Part shown: piece by piece, positions 13,465 through 25,871 of the stretch
Numbering within the stretch: position 1 is the stretch's first letter
Layout: the number at the start of each line of letters is the position of its first letter
From: Puffinus mauretanicus
Taxonomy: Eukaryota; Chordata; Aves; Procellariiformes; Procellariidae
Length of the DNA: 64,000 nucleotides
Assembly: GCA_023333565.1 (NCBI GenBank)
Contig: JAJKFH010003354.1
Span: 186,001 to 250,000, forward strand
Direction of reading: 5' to 3'
Position numbers and translations under genes: made by a program
The notes under the pieces: model-generated
The model's database searches: none
What the model saw: the letters and a program-made list of their open reading frames with translations, nothing else
Told to the model about the DNA's origin: nothing

Positions 13465-14745
13465 GGCTGACCCTGTTTCTGCAGTGGCAAAAACTAGAAG
13501 GTGAACTCTCAATAATTAAGGAAAAACATGAGTACATATTTGGAATTAACCTCTGCAGCTCAACCTTCCTACCTATGGGGGAAGCACCCCAGTATTAGAG
13601 GGGATGCCTGGGAGACCGTCTCCGACAGCTCACTCCATCGCTGGGACTGCCGTGCCCTTGAGGACATCTTACCCCTGCTGCTGTCAGCAAAGCTGTACCG
13701 GCAGCAAGACAAACAGGATGAAGCCGTTTCTCCGCTACCTGCTTGTCGCTCCGCAGACATGAATTGCAATTGCTCGCTGGCGAGGCTGGGTCTCCGCTCC
13801 GGCGATTTGCATTAGACACGGAGCTAATTACTGCGTGTGGTTAAGCCAGCTGCATGCAGGTTTAATGAGAAATGTGGAAATGCCATGCTCCCTTTCCAAA
13901 GTGGGGGTTTGCACAGACCGTTGGAAGGATGAGGCTTTGCAGCTCTCCTTCCCCATTTCACGCGAGCCGCATTCGGGGGGGTGCAGAGACCCAGCTCCAG
14001 GCAGGACGCTGCCTGCCCCCTCCGACCGTGGCCTTCCTGCCCCCACCTCTGCCATCAGTCCCACCGTGACAGCCGTAAGCAGGGTGTTGAAGTGATGTCA
14101 GTATGTCAAAGTGATGCAGGTGCCAATATGCAGATTGGAAGATCAATCCCTCTTCTTCTTCCCGAGGAAGTCCTTTCCTGTTGGATTCTTATCTGGTTTT
14201 TTTTCACCCACCCGAGCAATTGAGATCGTACCTCGCACCATACAAAAAGCCAGCGTGGAGTTTGTTACTGTCACGGGCTTTATCTGGGAATGCAACAATT
14301 CTCCTGTGGCACTCTCAATTCCAACTGCTGTGTCGGGCTGTAATCCCGTGGTTTCCAAATTAAAGGCTTCAATCCCGCATGGGGTTGTGAACCAGACGGA
14401 TTTAATTGCAGAAATGCTGAGAAGTAAAATCACAATGAGGACACCGGCAGTAAAGTTTAGGAGTCGTTGGCTTCACCTATTTATGTTGCAAAAAGAGCAT
14501 GGCTCTTCCCTGGCAGCTGGGTCTGGTTAGGATGCAGTTTGGTCTGTTAGAGTGTTTTTAAGGTGTTAGAAAATGAGGAGATTTATTTAGGGGCATTGCA
14601 GGGTGTGCAAGGACAGAGCTTGGCCCTTCTGAAGTATCTAAAAGGACATTCAGCCTCTTAACTTCTTTATCCAGGATACTTCCAAAGCAGGTTATTTTCT
14701 CCTGTTCAGGGGTGCTTTCACCCCAAAATAAAAGGGCAACATGTG

Positions 14746-15272
14746 TGTCATGGTTTAACCCGGCAGGCAGCCAAACACCACACAGCCACTCGCTCGCTCC
14801 CCCCCCACGCACAGTGGGACGGGGAGAGAATCAGAAGGGTAAGAGTGGGAAAACTCGTGGGTTGAGATAAAGACAGTTTAATAGAACAGAAAAGGAAGCG
14901 AAAATAATAATAATTATTATAATTATAATGATAGAATATACAAAATGAGTGATGCACAATGCAGTTGCTCACCACCCGCTGACCAATAACCAAGTAGTGA
15001 TCGCTACTTCCTGGAACACGCCTACCATTCATATACTGAGCATGACATCATATGGTATGGAATACCCCGTTGGCCAGCTGGGCCAGCTGTCCCGGCTATG
15101 CTCCCTCCCAGCCTCTCGTGCGCTTGGCAGAGCATGGAAGCTGAATGTCCTTGACTAGCAGGGTACTTAGCAACAACTAAAAAATCAGTGTTTTATCAAC
15201 ATTCTTCTCATACCAAATCCAAAACACAGCACTAGGAAGAAATTTAACCCTATCCCAGCCAAAACCAGGACA
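14746..15272 (-). mobile_element. Solo LTR of an avian endogenous retrovirus, antisense to EXOC4
   Basis: On the minus strand the element begins TGTCCTGGTTTTGGC and ends GGTTAAACCATGACA, so it has the TG...CA ends of an LTR. It is flanked by 5-bp near-duplicates, ATGTG at 14741-14745 and GTGTG at 15273-15277. It matches, in opposite orientation and along its whole length, the LTR at 40213-40758. It carries a degenerate TATA region (rc AGTATATGAA at 15028-15037), an ATTAAA polyadenylation signal (rc at 14877-14882) and an AT-rich simple stretch at 14902-14935. No internal retroviral genes lie beside it, so it is a solo LTR. The family is probably ERVL-like given the 5-bp duplication; the name is not certain. 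Confidence 0.88.
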
Positions 15273-15402
15273 GTGTGGAAGACACCTTCACCACTTCTTC
15301 TGCAGAGGGGTAGCACTTCACCCTCCAGCCTTGCAGCAGTTGAGGTTTGTGCTACAGCTTTTTACCAAATACTGCAGCTATCTGTCACTGGCTGTCTCTT
15401 AT

Positions 15403-15472
15403 TAATGATAATACTGAGCATTTGCATTGCATTTTCCAGCCATAGATCTCAAAATACTTTGAAAAGGTTAGC
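15403..15472 (+). repeat. Ancient amniote interspersed repeat fragment
   Basis: The run GCATTTGCATTGCATTTTCC, followed by ATAGATCTCAAAATACTTTG, resembles the old amniote repeat phrase in which a small-fragment tail precedes 'GATCTCAAAGCGCTTTACAA'. This is recognised from memory; the class (MIR/CORE-SINE or CR1-related) is uncertain. Confidence 0.4.
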
Positions 15473-15636
15473 GAGGGCCATTACAGAAGCAAAACTATCT
15501 CGGACCACTTTGCACCCGGAGGGTCAGCCTCCCCTTTTGCCTGGCTCTGTAAGCCACCTCGTACTGAAATAGGCTTTGATGGCTAATAGAAAGCATCCTG
15601 CAACACTCGAGAAAGTGATGCCTTTTAAAATTGATG

Positions 15637-15766
15637 GCGGAGCCCCTTTAGACCACTCTGCCAGAGTAAAGGAGCTATAATTTACAGTCACTTTAAGGCT
15701 CCTTTCTGCTGACAGAGTGGTGTAAAGGGGTCTCAGTACAAATGAAAATCAGGCCCGATGCGGTGG
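15637..15766. repeat. Palindromic MITE-like element or hairpin
   Basis: Arms at 15640-15675 and 15698-15734 are inverted copies: 31 of 37 aligned positions match, with one gap and a cluster of three mismatches. The spacer is 22 bp. The whole unit is bracketed by the 11-bp direct repeat TAAAATTGATG at 15626-15636 and 15767-15777, which looks like a target-site duplication. The right side holds AAATGAAAATCAGGCCC, a phrase I associate with old palindromic repeats of amniote genomes (memory, not checked). As RNA it would fold into a long hairpin. Confidence 0.65.
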
Positions 15767-18700
15767 TAAAATTGATGCCTTTCATTTCGTAGTCAGGCCA
15801 CACAGCGGTGGTGAACTCAGACAGGTCTTTGTGTTTAACCCCGGTGTTTCTAATGAACTGAATTCAGCTCTTAAATGGGGCTATATTTCTCTCAAGTTGG
15901 AGCTTATTTTTTTTCTGTCACTGAACTTGTAACACATCTTGCTGTATTGATTGCTCATGGGGAACTTTTTTTGTAGAGATCTATTAATAGAGAACCTTAT
16001 TTAAAAGCCAGATTAAAGATGATCAACACGTGCCTGACCTCACGCAGGAGAAGGCCTTAGTGAACGCTGTTGCTTTATTAGTGCAACAAAAGTAAATTTC
16101 TTTCTAAAACAGAAAAAGCTGCAGATTTCTAACAAATGCAAGACATCTGCCGTTGACTTAAAAAGATAAATCTTGAGTGCTTGTATTATTTGATGAATAT
16201 CTGTTGCTTCAATATAACTTAGTCTAAATGACAACTTTCCCTTTTAGCTTCTTAAGCAGTCTCATTTTACAATACTTTTTTTTTTCTGTTCCACTAATTG
16301 AACAGTTGGTGCTCTTCTGCGGGCGCTCAAAACGTGATCAAATCACCTGCTCAGGTGCTCTGAATCTTCATAACACGATCATCCGTAATGTCTTTTTCCA
16401 TCTCATAGCTGTGCACACATTTTCTGAATGGAGATCCGGTGTCCCGGGGTGATCCCTTTCCACCTCTGCCTTGCAGGCTGTTTGATCGGGATCACGTTAA
16501 CTCGCTTTGTGTCTACGGGGTGTTTTACAGGTGAAAGCAAGTTCACCCCGTCCATGCCCTGAGCTGACCACAAGTTACATGGATGTGGGTTGTCCTGCAA
16601 TAAGCTGATGTCAAGAGTGTATTAATTTGGCCTGGGAATGGCTGGTTCAAAATGTTGGTGGTCATCTTCATTCAGATCTAGTTGGTTCAGAGGAAAACCA
16701 GAGGAAGCCAAAAGGAAAAGGTCGTCTTCGGTGTCTTTTCTGCATCACCGTGGCTCCCTCTTGTCGGTCCCACAGCTCAGCCTGTTCCTGTGCTGACATC
16801 TCTGGGATGCTGCAGAGGTGACCAATGTCATCTCCTTGCTGCTACAGACACCACCATTGTCCACAGCATGCTTGGGGCTGGTATTTGATGAAGAAACGAG
16901 ATACCTGCCTCGAGTCATGGGTTTCCCCAGGTGGGACTCCCCTTGAGCAAGGGCAGGGGAGCTTTGCCAACCTCAGCCCCAGTAAAATGTGGATCTATCA
17001 AGTCCAAACCAAACCATCTGTGATCACCTGCTAATTAATCACCATTTGTAGTTTTAATAGAAGCTACAAATGTACTTACACTTAGGTAAAGCTGCTACAA
17101 ACAGGTTGGAGACTTCTAGTTAATATTTAGACCTTGGGTTCAGCAGATACGTCGTGTCACCTGGAGTTACTCCATACTGAATGGTAAAAGCCTAAGGGGG
17201 AACCAGTGTCAGAGTGCAGAGGCCTTTCAAAGATGTTTGGAGAGGAATTATTAAGTATCCATCGGTATCCTGACTTAGAGCATTTATGAGCCTTTTATCA
17301 ATGAATCCAAGAACCATCAGCAACGATATGGATGTGTTTTCTCCCGAAGAGCCTCCGGATTGAATGGATTGACTTAACATATCAAAATAGGGTTATTTTT
17401 TTCCCCTCTAAGTGCCAATTCAGCAAAATGGTCTTGGATCTGAAAGCAAAGCTGTGTCTGTTGGTCTCTTAACACCAACTGAAGCTGAGCAAGAGCTGAG
17501 CAGAGCAATTCAGGCAGCGGACAAGGGTCCAGCTGGTACCACCTTAGCTGAGTTGGCTTTTGGAGGACTAAAACCATGGAAAATTTGTTTGGGACAGTAA
17601 AGTGTTAAGACTAGCCTTCAAGACCAGCAGGGAACTGCTGATCTCATGAAGACAAAATGGCTGTTTTGGTAAACCTGAGCATTAAGAAATTCTTTTGGTT
17701 TGTTTTATAACTTTGGCGATAAAATTTCATAGCTTAAATATGGGTCTGCTTTGCTGGATCTCAGGGAATGAAACCACACAGTCATCAGCCAACTAAAAGC
17801 TCTTGTTTTCTTGTCAATGTGATCTCCTAGTGCCTTTCAGTGCCTTTTTTACCCTTGAATGTCTGCAGTGAAGCTGTTCTTATGGATTAGTGGTTGCAGC
17901 TTTCAATGCTTTACATCAAATATTTAATGGTTAGAAAATGAGACGTCGTTTTTCTGACCTGGATGCTCAGCATTTATGGTTCTTTATCTCATACAATAGG
18001 CACACCACCGTGATGCAGTCCCAATATTGATCTGGTGCCGTGGGGTCAGCACTTAGCTTACCGTCATGATTATACTAATTAGTCTTGTTCCATCTTTCTT
18101 TCCTCCCACCCACCAGCCTTAAACGCAGGGGATTGTCATGTAAATAAGTGACCTAATTAGCAATGCTTTCAAACGATTTTGCAATGAGGATCCCTCATGA
18201 GTCATACCAGCAAATGAAGGTTTTTGTGGAAATAACTCCAAAGAACCTCCTGTCCACTCCGGTTGGTTCAATGCCTAAGGATCTGTTTATCTCTTCTGAA
18301 GAAAATGTCTCATTGGTGTCAAAGATTAATAGCAGTAAGTCCACCTGCTTCTCCTTGGTTTGTTAGAGGTGACCGCTTACTATACTGTGGAAGGGGCAAA
18401 ATCATTTTCAAAAGTAGGTGACCAGACTCAAAAGTGTGGTCAATCATTGACATCACCAGTGAGTCACTTTGCCACGGTGCGTGGGCTATAGGATCATTCT
18501 GATCTAACCAGCATTTATATTCGTATGGGACTTGGAAATAACTCCTAAATAAGCAGGAATTGTGGAGAAGTCAGACTGATCTGATGCGGCTGATGCAAAA
18601 CGTAACTAATGTTCCTGCCGACGTTAAGGTCATCTTTGTGCTTATCTCTTTTCCTGTGAGTGGATTCTGTGTGTTTCCCATTCTTCAGCCTACGTTTGAA

Positions 18701-19954
18701 AACCCTTTCTAGTTCCTGTGGGTATTCGTATTCACACCTTCCTCTATATCCTCCTGGACAAGACTCATTCGTTCTTGTTTGTCTTCCAGCACAGACCTCC
18801 CTGCTGCTCCTTCTCTTGCTTTGCAAACCAATCTATTAAAAACAAACAGCCCTCAAAACACTTCTATCTATAATTGTCAACAAAAGGACCCTTAAGGTAT
18901 CTACTTAATGGTATTTATTTTCATTACACTTTCTTCACCTTGTTCCCGCCTCTTGCAAAGAAGAGCAGTTTTGCTCTTGGGCATCGGGACACAAATTGAC
19001 TTCAGGACGTCTGTTCCTTGCTCTTCCGGTGAGTTCAATAGACTGGGAGGTTTCAGGTCCTTTTAGAAATACGTCCCTCTCAGGACATCTTCTACCCAGA
19101 GGTATTTTGCAATGATGTTTTCAGGGCATTTATTGGCAAAGTGCAGCTCAATGTCATGGAGGACTCTGAGGAAAGAAAGGAAAAAGTTAAATTTACGCTT
19201 GTGTTTGCAAGGAAAGTTATGTGGAATCTCAGATGGTTTGGAGCATCACCCCCTTCCCTGGCCCAGTTGACCAGTCCCTTAACGAAACGTCTTGATCCCT
19301 TGGTTTTTAGTTCAAGGCTCAGTTATGCTGCTTTGTAAGTGTCCTAATGCCAATCACTGATTTTTCTTTTCTCTGAAGAAACCTTACGTGCAGGTTGACA
19401 CCTCTTTATAGGTTTGGGGCTTTTTTTAATATTAATCCAAGTGCGTGGCCAAAGCTCGTCTTCCTTATTCTTTTAGCTGCCAAAAAATTAGTCATTTCAA
19501 TTCATGTAGGACACATCCTATAGCGGTCTGGAGAATCTTCCACAAAGTCAGTGCATAAATGTCTTCCATGAAGTCGGTTCCCCTCTGCCTCGATTCACAC
19601 GATGTGAATTTTTCTGTAATTTTCACAAATGCCCAGCGTTCCTGCCCGATGCTCGCCAGTGAGTTAACGGCGGAGCCGGCATGCTCGGAGTCAGATACCA
19701 TTGAAATATCATTAATTTGATGATACGTACATTATGTTTATTCTGAATGCTGTGAAGCATTCTTTATTAACAGTTAATCATCTCCATCGGCTCTAAGGAC
19801 GCGGTGCCTTGTACGAAGCAGCTGGCCTTGAGTTTTTCTGTTTTCCTTCCACTCATTTTTGCTCATTCATCCACAAATGTTGACAATTTTTAAAAGGTCT
19901 TCTCCACCTATTGAAACCAGTGACAAATGGGTAAAGCAATTAGTTTGGGGGTGA

Positions 19955-20025
19955 ATTTTTGGCTCTGTGTAGATTGATGGAAGCATCTCCATTGACTTCA
20001 CTGAAGCTGTGATTTTGCCCTTTCT
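19955..20025 (+). repeat. Possible ancient amniote repeat fragment
   Basis: The phrase TCTCCATTGACTTCACTGAA followed by GCTGTGATTTTGCCC resembles old palindromic amniote repeats ('ccattgacttcaatgga...'). It is short and diverged, so this is tentative. Confidence 0.3.
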
Positions 20026-21284
20026 TTAATGAAAATTAGGTGAAGCACATGCCTGGTTTTGGCTAAGCAAGCACAGGGAAGGGTGGGAAACACCGAACAC
20101 GCAAAAAATACTTTCCATAACTCAAAAGCAGACGAATGAGTTTTTACTAAGCTTTCTAAATCAAGTCACTTTTTGCCCAGCCCCTCTAGCTCGGAGACAT
20201 CTTTTTTTTCCCCCTGATAATCCCTTTCCCGAGGCTGCATATTTGCAGAAAGTAATGGAAAACAAACCACTTTTAGAGGAGTTATTGCCTTTTTAAAAGT
20301 GCTAATTTCCTTGTGAAATTTATGCCTGCCAGCAGAGGCAGACGAGGAGCTCCGCAGGCAGCTCTAACGAGACAATTCATTAACTAGCGAGTGTACACAC
20401 GCCATAAAAAACATTAATTCACAAAATGAAAAACTAATAGAGTGTTTAGCCTGTTCTTTATCACCGGTGACAGTCTGTGCTCTCCCCATCATTAGTGTTT
20501 ACTGAACTGATGGGGACTGCAGCCCAGCCTGCTTATCGCCCCTCATCGCAAATGAGGTCGCGATGCTTTTTTCCAGCACGGCTGCCTTGTCCCCTCTCCC
20601 GCACTTGAATTTTAACGTGGAGTGAAGGACAGAGAGGCATGGAAGGAAGCTCTCAATGCCAACCTTCAGTTTTGTCTTGCTTTTCACAGGTTTTGGGCAT
20701 AAGTTCTCCTTCCTTCTCCATCCTCATCAGAACCTCAAGGAGATTTGCAAGGGAAAATCCCTTTCTTAAGGCTCTTCCCATAGGGTCCTGGTTGCCTCTA
20801 CTAGAGAACAGGATTCATTAGTAGGAATTTGCTATGAGTAATATTAATGAGAAGCTCTCCCTGAGCTTGCTTTCTCTTTACTTCTGCTTGGCCTTTAAGT
20901 GTTGGCATAACTTTGCCCCTTCAGCACCAGTGAGTGGTTTTGCCATTGATCCCAGTAAAAGGTGAGCTGGACCCGTGCTGAGTATTTAGACAGTTCCATC
21001 CTCCCATCTCTTGTTTGAAAGGTCCCGATCTCTTAAAGTATGTCCTTTCTTGGTATTTGCTTTGTTTTCACAAGAATCCCTGTTTTTTCCCGTGTTTCTC
21101 TATCAATCGATATGGTCAGCTGTGCGCCCAGCCCACATGTGTGTGGTAGATGTTCTCCATATCTCAGAGCTTTGCAAGGGGTGAAGGTCAAGGAGGAAGG
21201 TTGCAGCTGTCGCATGGGAGACTTGGTGCTTGACCTAGGTAGGTGTTGACTGTCATCACTTCTGCTCATCGGCTCCCGCGCTTG

Positions 21285-21330
21285 TCTGTAGAGACAAGTG
21301 TCTGTAGAGGCAAGCGTATGTAGAGGTAAG
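21285..21330 (+). repeat. 16-bp tandem repeat, three units
   Basis: The units are TCTGTAGAGACAAGTG, TCTGTAGAGGCAAGCG and TATGTAGAGGTAAG. They differ only by transitions and one C-to-A change. A local triplication with no known function. Confidence 0.85.
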
Positions 21331-21494
21331 CTCATCTTGGAGTCAAGAGTTAATCTTGCCCATCGTTGTGGAAGTGAAGGTCAGAGCCACAGTCCTTGCC
21401 AGCTTCATGGGCTAGGGAACTGCCTTTCGGTTTGGAGCCCGTGTGAAGAAGACAGCTGACATCAAAAATCAAAGTGTTAGATGCCAGATACGTT

Positions 21495-21558
21495 GGAGGT
21501 TGGGCTAGATGACCTTTAAAGGTCCCTTTCAACCCAAACCATTCTGTGGTTCTATGAT
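21495..21558 (+). mobile_element. CR1 LINE 3' end fragment
   Basis: The stretch contains GGGCTAGATGACCTTTAAAG, then a CAACCCAAACC motif and an ATTCTGTGGTTCTATGAT tail. This is the 3' end of the same CR1 branch as the copies at 38384 and 48823. About 64 bp are left. Confidence 0.85.
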
Positions 21559-21987
21559 CTTGGAAGTCTTGAGAGATGTCATTGCTCTTACTGCTTTTCT
21601 TCTCCATATTTAAAATGTAAAAAGAGAACAATTTAGGTAAAAAGGAGCAATGCAGCAATATCTGCATAAATATTTTAAGTATCCTGCCATGTATAAGAGG
21701 CCCAAAGATTCACATTCTGAAAAGGAAGGGGGAGGATGTCAAACCCAAACTCTAGCTTTGGTTCCTGAATTTCTGTAGCTCTGAAATGAATCTCGTGAAC
21801 TTTGGGAGAATCGAAATCCAGTTCCAGATCTTACAACTCGTTCCAGTCCTTTTCTATAAAGCTGCAGCTCTGAGATCCCCAAACAGACCAATTTAGAGGT
21901 AGGCAGCGAGTGATCTATGCCTTAGAGCTTCAAATAATACTCCTGCAGCCAGAAACCTGTCCAAGTGGCCATGTGGGTTGCATATAG

Positions 21988-22140
21988 TTGTTGTTGTTCA
22001 TTATTTCTCGAGCACCACAGGTGTGCAGAGCGCTTTGCAAGAGGATAAAAGGAGAAGGCCCCTGCTCCTCGGAGAGCTTACGCTCTGAATTAGATCGAGA
22101 CAGCATCTCGAGAGCAATAAGAGATCAAAGTGGGAGGAAA
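21988..22140 (+). repeat. Ancient amniote MIR/CORE-SINE-like fragment
   Basis: The sequence holds GTGTGCAGAGCGCTTTGCAA, then GGCCCCTGCTCCTCGGAGAG and CTTACGCTCTGAATTAG. It parallels the phrase 'gcgctgtacaaa ... gtccctgccc ... gagcttacaatctaa' common in old amniote SINEs (memory). It is heavily diverged. Confidence 0.5.
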
Positions 22141-25100
22141 GATGTGTAACCACAAAAAGAAAAGCGGCTTGAGAGTAGGGTCTTGGTATTTATTCCCACG
22201 GGGAGAAAATCATTTGAGTTGATTTGCTTTGTCTGGTTCTCTTTGGTTATTTAGGCTTTTCAATCTCCAGCAAGTTCTAACACATCTCCCAGCTCCCGCG
22301 GCTGAACGCAGCCATCTACGCGGAGGCGAAGCCCTACGCCACTCCTGTCACCTTTCGGTGGGGCTGTGGGCATCTCGGCGACGTTCCTGTCGCCCCACAA
22401 AGCCCTTGCTCACCAGCATCACCGCAGCGACAGCGTTCCTTTGCCCGGCTCTGGCCCGGATTGACAGACTGTGGCTTAACAGAAAGAGAGGTGGTTTTTT
22501 TAATGGTGACGTATTTAAAAAAACATTCGTTTCCTCCTGCTGTTTGACTTCGGAAGACAGAGGTCTCCTGGCATATGTCTTCCTTCAGAAATCTCGCTGA
22601 AATAAGTCCTTGATGTTGCATCTAATGTGCACACTGTACTGCCGTACTCTATCTCCTTTAAAAAAACCCCACATAATCACGTACCTAATTCCTCCCAACT
22701 TCACCCAATGTTTTTTCCTTTAAATAACCAGATACTCTCCTTTCTTGTTGGTGTTAGAGTAGCGATTTTGTCTCCCGGTGGCAGCGTCACCTCGTGATGC
22801 TAAAAGGAGACGTGGAGAGCTCAGAGTCAGCTTGAACGGCAGTGATGGATAAAAATACGTTATCCAGGTTTTACACGCTGGGAACTAAAGCATAGAAAGA
22901 GAAAGCGGTGCATGAGATCCCCAGAAAAGTCTCCAGCAGAGAGAACAGTTAACCCTGAGTCTCTAAAGGTGTAGTCCAGCACGTAACCCATAACAAATTT
23001 CCTTTTCCGTGAGTGTATTTGCAATTATTTTGGAGTTTCCTCTTCTGGAGAGGAAGAGAGTAAGAAATTAAAATTTAAAAAGCTGTGAACTGGTCCCTAA
23101 TGTTACTTGTGGGGCATGGCAAGCGTTTCATATTGCATCTCTTTGCCACATAAGAGGGTTTTTTTGCCCAACAGAGTTGTAAAATTTCGCTGTGAGCCTT
23201 TCCCCTGTAAAGCAAATGCACGTGGTGCTATGTAAAGCCTGAGCATGTTGGAGGTTTATTTCTCACGTTCAGGTTGCACCGGACCTGAGGCAGAGCCCGT
23301 AACCTTAGACTGATTTTTCTCCTTGCGCTATTAAATCATTCAAATCTGTTAGCAGTCACTCTGCTCAAGCAGGGAGCGGGCAGGACACGCTATTGTAGAC
23401 CTTGATTGGTTACAGAGGTTTGTTTATGGGCAACATGGCAGGTTTTGTTTAATATTCCAGAGGTCTGGTAATTTACATCCATCGATTTACAAGGCACAAT
23501 CTGTCAAGAGGCACCAGCGTCGCATTGAATTGCAAAATGATTGAAATCATTCGTGACGACGAGTGCGTTTTTGTTTTTCTCAGGTTTGTTGGAATGAAAC
23601 GTTCCTTCTCCTTGGAGTGAGATATCTTGGCTGTGCTTACAGCAAGCTAGAAGAAATCCCAAACAAAACTGTAACTGTTACCCGGCATCACGGGAAGATC
23701 ACTTAAGACAAATGAAATTTGTCTGTTTAGGCTGCAGGATGATAAGGGCCAATGGAGCAAGGTGTTGGCCACTTACCCAACCGTTGGGTATGTGGTTGGC
23801 CAGGAGGGCTTATGTTCAACTTGGTGTAAATGGGTTATGAAGGAGGAGAAGGGGAAGAAGAATTGGATGGCTTCTGATCTGCTGTTTTGCTTTTCCAGCG
23901 TTTCAGTTGGAGATACCTCCCGCTTTAAGCAGAGAGCTGAGTGTGCTGTGGTGGGTTGAATGGCCATGCAATACAGGGTCACCCTTTCCCCAAGGAGCTG
24001 GCCAACTCCAAAGCCAGCTCCAAATCACATTTTTTATTCAAGGCCCCTTAATAATTTAGGCTCTGATTATTTTTTGCTGCTGCAGCTCCTTCTGTAGGTT
24101 CGTGTTGTCAAGGATGATGGAGTAAAACTGTCTTGAGTGAGACTTAAAGAAATGGGATTTTCTTGTTGGCTGCGAAATGGTCCTTTCTGGATGTCCAAAG
24201 AAGGAGAAAAGAAAATTGATGGGCTCTGAAAGGTTTCCTTTGATCTCGAAAAGCAAAAGCACACTTCAGTGTCCTCGTCGTGCATGGGAGAAATTGGTAT
24301 GCATCCCCCAAGCCAGCAGCTGACCCTCTCCCCGCCGTGGGGGCTCTGAACACCCAGAAGGACTTCAGTGCTCTGGCTTTAAATAAGGAGCAGATTGTCC
24401 CCGTCTCCCTCCTCCTCTTATCTCCACAGACAAACATAATTACAGCTTCACTTAAATTGCTTTAAATGAATTCTGGAGAGTAGAAAAATTGAGCGTGTAT
24501 CTCTCCACTGCAGAAATTAGCTGACTCTTGCGTTTCGGATGATGGGTCCATCCATCTCCACCGCTTGCAGGGAGGCATCGCTGGAGCAAGCTGGCACGAT
24601 CAAACCAGAGGCTGCAGCCCTGGCACTGCTAAAGAGATGATTCTTGCAGCGAGTCCATCTCCTGGAGCAAGGCTGATAGAAACTTCTCAAAATGTAGGAT
24701 TTTTGACTAAAAATAGATGGTTTTTTCCCCCAATAATAAAGGTGAGGTTTCCTGCTTTCTACCGATGAGCAAATAAGCACCCCTAGACCTGATCCTGAGC
24801 CAGAAGTTCTGCCACCCTCCAGGGAAACGAATGTCACTTGGAGGCTCACAGCTGAAAGGTGGGTGGCAGCTGGACAAACAGCTCTTCCAAAGGGCCTTCC
24901 GAGGGTCATCTCTTAACACTTGTCTGGAAATTCGAGGCTGTGTAAATAAGCCCATCACCCCCTCGCTGATAATTTCATTTTCTTTGTGGGAGAGACCTCA
25001 GTGAGCAGAGAGAGGCTTGGAGAAGTGCCGGGGTGTGCTAGGGAGGGAGCATCCTTGTTATTCCCGTTCACCCTGGGTGGATTGTCGCTCTCGTTTCCCT

Positions 25101-25253
25101 CTTGATTTCTCTTTTACACTCCAGGCCAGTTAATTATTTTCAGCAGTATTTGCCAGGCTATTAATTTCTCAACCATGTTCCTTGGTTAAAAAGAAAACTT
25201 CATAAATATTGCTGTGATTGCAGGAGTTGCTGAAGGAGGCTACTTCCAGGCAT

Positions 25254-25302
25254 ACATTTAGGTACGTTTAGGTACATTTAGGTACATTTAGGTACATTTA
25301 GA
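25254..25302 (+). repeat. 10-bp tandem repeat, about 4.8 units
   Basis: The unit ACATTTAGGT (equivalently TTTAGGTACA) is repeated head to tail, with one A-to-G change in the second unit and decay in the fifth. It is a small minisatellite in the 18.7-kb EXOC4 intron and may vary in length between individuals. Confidence 0.9.
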
Positions 25303-25871
25303 TGCACAATTAGGCACTTTCCTGTGTGCAATCTTTTCCTTTTGCTTTGTCACGCTCCTTTAATTGTACAGTTCTGTCTTGTATGTTTACCTCTGTTTCA
25401 ATTTGTTTTGCACAAAATAGATTGGGGCTTTTTATTTCCTCATTTTGTTTTTTTTTTTCTTTTCAGACTAGATTTGAAAGTGTATTTAATTTTAGGAGCA
25501 AATCCAGAGCTCAGCATAGGTTCCTCTTTCAAAGCAGGTCTTTGGCTGTACAAACAGCAGCAAGTGACATTTACTTAATCATTCTCCATCAAAATGAAAG
25601 TTTATTGTCAACAGTTCCTTGGTGATGAACAAATCCTTTCTGTGCAGAGTTGCGCTGGTGTCTGGCTAAGTGTTTGTCGTGTAACGAACGATAGTGCAAG
25701 AAAAGAGAGAAGGAGGTGTTTCTTAAAGCCAGCCGATAGCATATCTCGATTTTTTCAGGTTGATCACAGAACAACTATGAGCTGAAAATGTGAAGCAACC
25801 ATGAAAAAAAGCAGATATGGCAGAGCAAAAGAGTATTCACAGGGGGGACGGGGAAGCTCTGGTCCCATTGT

